A stretch of DNA of 43,049 bases, taken from positions 1 through 43,049 of the forward strand of contig JABXIM010000042.1 of the NCBI GenBank assembly GCA_013373085.1, in the 5' to 3' direction. Below, in pieces: positions 39,831 through 43,049 of the stretch (the first letter of the stretch is position 1; the number at the start of each line of letters is the position of its first letter). The DNA is from Oceanospirillaceae bacterium. Lineage in GTDB: Bacteria > Pseudomonadota > Gammaproteobacteria > Pseudomonadales > Balneatricaceae. A program made the translations under genes and the position numbers. The notes under the pieces were generated by a model. The model had not been told where the DNA came from. It ran no database searches and worked only from the letters and a program-made list of their open reading frames with translations.

Positions 39831-41627
39831 ATGCCCGAATATAAAGCCCCACTGCGCGATATCCGTTTCGCAATGCAGGAACTGCTGGATTTCGACAAGC
39901 ACTATCAGAATCTGCCCGGGGGCGAGGACGCCAGCCTGGACATGGTCGAGGCCATTCTGGAAGAGGCGGGCAAGTTCGCCGCGCAGGAACTGTCGCCGCT
40001 GAACCAGACCGGTGACAAGGGCTGCACCCTGACCGATGCTGGTGTAATTGCGCCGGAAGGGTTCAAGGAAGCCTACGCCCGCTACATCGAGGGCGGCTGG
40101 TCCGGGCTGGCGCAGGACCCCGAATTCGGCGGTCAGGGGCTGCCGGAGTCACTGGCCACCATCGTAGCTGAAATCAACGGTACCGCGAACTGGTCCTGGA
40201 CCATGTATCCGGGCCTGTCCCATGGCGCCATGGTGACGCTGGAGACCCACGCCACCGAAGCGCTGCGCGATACCTACCTGCCGCCGCTGGTCGAAGGCCG
40301 CTGGACCGGCACCATGTGCCTGACCGAGCCGCAGGCCGGCTCCGATCTGGGGCTGCTGCGCACCAAGGCCGAGCCGAACGATGACGGCAGCTACAGCGTC
40401 ACCGGTACCAAGATCTTCATCTCCGCCGGTGAGCACGACATGTCCGAGAACATCCTGCACATCGTGCTGGCGCGTCTGCCGGATGCGCCGGCCGGTACCA
40501 AGGGTATCTCGCTGTTCCTGGTGCCGCGCTACAACGTCAACGAAGACGGCAGCCTCGGCGAGGCCAACAGCGTCAAGGCCGGCTCCATCGAGCACAAGAT
40601 GGGCATTCACGGCAACGCTACCTGTGTGATGAACTTCGACGGCGCCCGCGGCTTCCTGCTCGGCGAGCCGAACCGCGGTCTGGCCTGCATGTTCACCTTC
40701 ATGAACAACGCCCGCCTGTTCATCGCGCAGCAGGGCATCTGCCATGCCGAACTGTCCTATCAGGGCGCGCTGGCCTACGCCAAGGACCGTCTGCAGATGC
40801 GATCGCTGCGCGGCCCGGCTCAGCCCGAGAAGGGAGCGGATCCGATCATCGTGCACCCTGACGTGCGTCGCATGCTGCTGACGCAAAAGGCCTATGCCGA
40901 AGGTGGTCGTGCCTTCACCTATCTGTGCGCCCAACTGGTGGATCTGGCGCAGAAGGCGGAAGACGAGGCCGAGCGCAAGCGCGCCGAGGATCGCCTGGCG
41001 TTGCTGATTCCGATCGCCAAGGGCTTCCTGACCGAGGCGGGTGTCGAGGCGGCGAGCCTTGGTGTGCAGGTCTTCGGTGGCCACGGTTATATCGCCGAGT
41101 GGGGCATGGAGCAGATCCTGCGCGATTCCCGCATTGCGCCGATCTACGAAGGTACCAACGGTATCCAGGCGCTGGACCTGCTGGGCCGCAAGGTGATGGG
41201 TAGCCAGGGTGAACTGCTCGAGGGCTTTATCGGCGAGGTCATGGGCTTTGTCGATGCCAACCGCGACAACCCGGAAGCCGGCGCGCTGCTGGCCGAGCTC
41301 GAGCGCCAGATCAAGCGCTGGGGCGACCTCACCCGGCAGATCGCCGGCAGTATCCAGCAGGATCCGGCCAGCCTCGGCTCAGCCTGCTTCGATTACCTGA
41401 TGTACAGCGGATACACGGTGCTGGCCTATATCTGGGCGCAGAGCGCGGTCAAGGCGCAGCAGGCGCTGGCCGCCGGCAGCAGCGAAACCGCTTTCTACCA
41501 GTCCAAGCTCGCCACCGCGCGCTTTTACTTCCGCCGCATCCTGCCGCGCAACGAGGGCTTGGCCGTCAGCATGGCTGACTCCGCTGAAACCCTGTTGTCG
41601 CTGGAAGAAGAGGCTTTCTCCTTCTGA
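39831..41627 (+). CDS. Large acyl-CoA dehydrogenase (DmdC/FadE-like, with C-terminal extension)
   Basis: A 598-residue FAD enzyme. It is longer than the usual 380-residue type because of an extended N-terminal helical part and an extra C-terminal domain (about 470-598), as in 3-methylmercaptopropionyl-CoA dehydrogenase (DmdC) and related long FadE proteins. FAD and substrate motifs: CLTEPQAGSDLG, FISAGEHDMSENILHI, GIHGNATCVMNF, HGYIAEWGMEQILRD, and the catalytic glutamate of APIYEGTNGIQALDL. AGAGGTGATG precedes the start. The substrate may be a medium- or branched-chain acyl-CoA or a methylated thio-acyl-CoA. It lies next to a MaoC hydratase gene on the same strand. Confidence 0.92.
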   Translation: MPEYKAPLRDIRFAMQELLDFDKHYQNLPGGEDASLDMVEAILEEAGKFAAQELSPLNQTGDKGCTLTDAGVIAPEGFKEAYARYIEGGWSGLAQDPEFGGQGLPESLATIVAEINGTANWSWTMYPGLSHGAMVTLETHATEALRDTYLPPLVEGRWTGTMCLTEPQAGSDLGLLRTKAEPNDDGSYSVTGTKIFISAGEHDMSENILHIVLARLPDAPAGTKGISLFLVPRYNVNEDGSLGEANSVKAGSIEHKMGIHGNATCVMNFDGARGFLLGEPNRGLACMFTFMNNARLFIAQQGICHAELSYQGALAYAKDRLQMRSLRGPAQPEKGADPIIVHPDVRRMLLTQKAYAEGGRAFTYLCAQLVDLAQKAEDEAERKRAEDRLALLIPIAKGFLTEAGVEAASLGVQVFGGHGYIAEWGMEQILRDSRIAPIYEGTNGIQALDLLGRKVMGSQGELLEGFIGEVMGFVDANRDNPEAGALLAELERQIKRWGDLTRQIAGSIQQDPASLGSACFDYLMYSGYTVLAYIWAQSAVKAQQALAAGSSETAFYQSKLATARFYFRRILPRNEGLAVSMADSAETLLSLEEEAFSF

Positions 41628-41836
41628 TCCGCCATAGCCGATCCGCAGTCACTGTCGACAGGACGATGTGAGCGCGGAAACCGGGTTAAACATTCGACGA
41701 GGCGGGCTGGAGCGTTTGAGAGCGCTGCCCCAAGTCCCGCGGCAGGTCCTTGATGGGCCTGCCGTGTGCCGGGCCACGGCCATTTATCGCTGCGCGGGTT
41801 CTTCTCTTCCGAGCGCGCAAGTACTGGAACAGCTAT

Positions 41837-42268
41837 ATGCAAGACCTACACGGTTACTACCTAGAAGATCTGTCAGTCGGCATGAGTGCCAGCTATGCCA
41901 AGACCATCTCCGAGAGTGATGTATATCTGTTCGCTGGTATCTCCGGCGACAACAACCCGGTACACATCAACGAACAGTACGCCGCTAATACCTCGTTCGG
42001 GAAGCGGATTGTCCATGGGATGTTCAGCGCAGCCCTGATCTCCACCGTGGCGGGGACCCGTCTGCCTGGCCCCGGTGCCATTTATATCGACCAGCAAATC
42101 ACGTTCAGGGCGCCGGTCTATATCGGTGATACCGTCAACGCGAGTCTCACCATTACCGGAATCGACGAGCGACGTGGCCGCGTCCAGACGCAGACCGATG
42201 TGCATGTGGGGGACAGAATCGTCGCGACCGGTAATGCAACCTTCCGAGTTTCCAAACGCCCTTCATAA
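41837..42268 (+). CDS. MaoC-family (R)-specific enoyl-CoA hydratase (PhaJ-like)
   Basis: A 143-residue hot-dog-fold hydratase. The catalytic motif DVYLFAGISGDNNPVHINEQ holds the Asp and His of (R)-specific enoyl-CoA hydratases, and GKRIVHGMFSAALIST is the following hot-dog helix region. PhaJ-type enzymes turn trans-2-enoyl-CoA into (R)-3-hydroxyacyl-CoA, the precursor of polyhydroxyalkanoate. A phaC remnant lies elsewhere in this window. ATG 41837 is chosen since upstream codons are not conserved hot-dog sequence. It follows the acyl-CoA dehydrogenase by 209 bases and ends in a terminator. Confidence 0.88.
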   Translation: MQDLHGYYLEDLSVGMSASYAKTISESDVYLFAGISGDNNPVHINEQYAANTSFGKRIVHGMFSAALISTVAGTRLPGPGAIYIDQQITFRAPVYIGDTVNASLTITGIDERRGRVQTQTDVHVGDRIVATGNATFRVSKRPS

Positions 42269-42386
42269 TCGACAGCGGCAGCGCATTGCAGGCTGCTTGC
42301 TGAAGAGACTAAGACCCTGTTCTCGCGACGAGGACGCCTGCGCGTTCTGATGCGAGACTGAATCAATTAACTGATGGTGCCTTGTG

Positions 42387-42421
42387 CCGGTGCGGTCCCA
42401 GCGGACCCCACCGGTTTTTTT
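42387..42421 (+). terminator. Rho-independent terminator after maoC-like gene
   Basis: CCGGTGCGGTCC pairs with GGACCCCACCGG across a CAGC loop (one G-C/C-C bulge) and is followed by seven T residues. It lies about 120 bases after the MaoC stop on the same strand. Confidence 0.88.
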
Positions 42422-42535
42422 ATGTACAGGATGTACGGTATGCCGCGGTCGCATGGATGCGAAGGAGCGGCGTGTGTCCGCGCGCAGCGGAGTTTGATCA
42501 GACATAGAACAGGGATTATGTACAGGCAGTACGAT
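42421..42535. repeat. Paired TATGTACAGG..GTACG intergenic repeat
   Basis: TATGTACAGGATGTACGG (42421-42438) and TATGTACAGGCAGTACGAT (42517-42535) are near-identical, about 95 bases apart, each with an internal GTAC dyad. The segment between and after carries CATGGATGCGA and CCATCCATGG, motifs typical of widespread non-coding repeats in marine gammaproteobacteria. No reading frame is convincing. Confidence 0.5.
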
Positions 42536-42748
42536 CCCCGATTTTAGCTCCTGCAAAATCGGTATTTCGCCCATCCATGGTGGTCATGCCTCACGCGAAC
42601 AATATGCGCAAAATAGCCGCAAAGCTCTGAAAACTCTTTATCGCCGCAAGCTCCACAGTCACTGAGCTGCTGGTTAATTTGTAATCGTCTGCCTGGTTGT
42701 TTCGGGGTTGCGCAGTCCGGCTGCGGGCTCTCCCGGGCATCTGATTAC

Positions 42749-42756
42749 AACAATAA
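42749..42756 (+). promoter_or_regulatory. AACAATAA (Hfq/Crc-type) motif next to a ribosome-binding site
   Basis: AACAATAA at 42749-42756 fits the AAnAAnAA consensus and is followed after four bases by GGAG (42761-42764), itself about 8 bases before the ATG at 42773. Hfq/Crc bound here would block translation. Such leaders are normal for tctC genes in Pseudomonas relatives. The motif is of the same type as those repeated in the CrcZ-like RNA at 1706. Confidence 0.5.
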
Positions 42757-42772
42757 CGACGGAGATATCGGC

Positions 42773-42892
42773 ATGAGCTTTTCGTCATTCTGTTTACTGT
42801 CGCCGGCAGCTGTTCCTGTGCTGCCGGAAAACCATCCGGCGCCTGACAGGGCGTTGCTCCCGCTGCACGGAGGATACCGCCATGATCGGTGA
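42773..42892 (+). other. 39-codon frame in the place of tctC (leader peptide or remnant)
   Basis: From an ATG with a good ribosome-binding site, 39 codons read MSFSSFCLLSPAAVPVLPEN... and overlap the start of tctB by 11 bases in another frame. In tripartite tricarboxylate transporter operons tctC, for the binding protein, normally precedes tctB. Here only the leader and this short frame are present, and it does not resemble TctC. It may be a leader peptide coupled to tctB translation, or the trace of a deleted tctC. Confidence 0.3.
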
Positions 42893-43049
42893 TCGTATCC
42901 TCGGTGTTCTGCTGCTCCTCCTGGCCGTCGCGTACGGCTGGGAGGCTGCGCACTTTCCCGAGCCCTTTGGCGGCGCCGAGGCCGTCGGGCCGGAGACCTT
43001 CCCGATCCTGCTGTCGGTGATTCTGGGGCTCAGCAGCCTGTACCTCATC
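42882..43049 (+). CDS. tctB: TctB-type small membrane subunit of a tripartite tricarboxylate transporter (cut by window edge)
   Basis: The first 56 codons are visible. They start MIGDRILGVLLLLLAVAYGW, followed by EAAHFPEPF, GPETFPILLSVILGLSSLYL: helix 1, the F-P-x-F/GP-x-x-FP motif region, and the start of helix 2, the standard TctB beginning. TctB is the four-helix membrane subunit that works with TctA and a periplasmic TctC binding protein to import carboxylates. ACGGAGG precedes the ATG. The substrate cannot be inferred; tctA presumably follows outside the window. Confidence 0.85.
   Translation, partial: MIGDRILGVLLLLLAVAYGWEAAHFPEPFGGAEAVGPETFPILLSVILGLSSLYLI

Noticed and set aside
42591-42953. 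Minus-strand 120-codon frame at the right edge
   Set aside because: Antisense to tctB and its leader; no family resemblance.

Overview
The window (about 43 kb, G+C-rich, no rRNA or tRNA seen) looks like the chromosome of a gammaproteobacterium of the Pseudomonadales/Oceanospirillales kind. The reasons are a CrcZ-like small RNA behind a sigma-54 promoter, Pseudomonas-style REP palindromes, a PA0069-family radical SAM gene with a LexA box, the Ntr-branch PTS enzyme PtsP, and fatty-acid and PHA-type metabolism. The genus cannot be fixed from the sequence alone.

Layout. 1-2 kb: start of a methyltransferase gene, a VIT/CCC1 metal transporter, then a non-coding stretch with a -24/-12 promoter and a string of A-rich hairpin loops, read here as a CrcZ-like Hfq/Crc decoy RNA. 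2.2-12.3 kb: a membrane-anchored glutamate-synthase-like flavoprotein, a GcvR-like ACT protein, ptsP, a tightly overlapping mscS / MgtE-N-CBS / mgtE operon, and nhaA. 12.3-21.9 kb: a stress/envelope island with two CRP/FNR regulators, each divergent from a glycine-zipper envelope protein, plus DUF1328, BON, small lipoprotein, DUF2254, Thivi_2564-type, SYLF/YSC84 and CsbD genes. Gene remnants are mixed in (receiver domain, transglutaminase N-terminus, phaC C-terminus, YSC84 piece, DUF3309 piece), together with three copies of a shared leader element. 21.9-30.3 kb: LexA-boxed radical SAM gene, SDR and acyl-CoA dehydrogenase divergent from an AraC regulator, a VOC protein, TrkH, CorA and a hypothetical gene. 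30.6-37.8 kb: a complete NAD-dependent molybdenum formate dehydrogenase operon (fdsG-fdsB-fdsA-fdhD-fdsD) divergent from a ModE-like regulator. 38-43 kb: MBL hydrolase, DUF1840, a large acyl-CoA dehydrogenase, a MaoC hydratase, and the start of a tripartite tricarboxylate transporter gene (tctB).

How the parts fit. Ion homeostasis is heavily represented (VIT, MgtE, MscS, NhaA, TrkH, CorA), along with osmotic/envelope stress genes, as expected of a bacterium facing changing salinity. The catabolic genes (acyl-CoA dehydrogenases, SDR, MaoC, TTT transporter, formate dehydrogenase) are the type often under carbon catabolite control in Pseudomonas relatives. The CrcZ-like RNA at the left edge and an AACAATAA motif next to a ribosome-binding site in the tct leader at the right edge fit one Hfq/Crc circuit. 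That link is inference.

Most notable: the CrcZ-like RNA, which is not next to cbrB in this window; the three-copy leader family with duplicated regulator/lipoprotein divergons; the dense set of gene remnants; and a soluble MgtE paralogue inside the mscS-mgtE operon.
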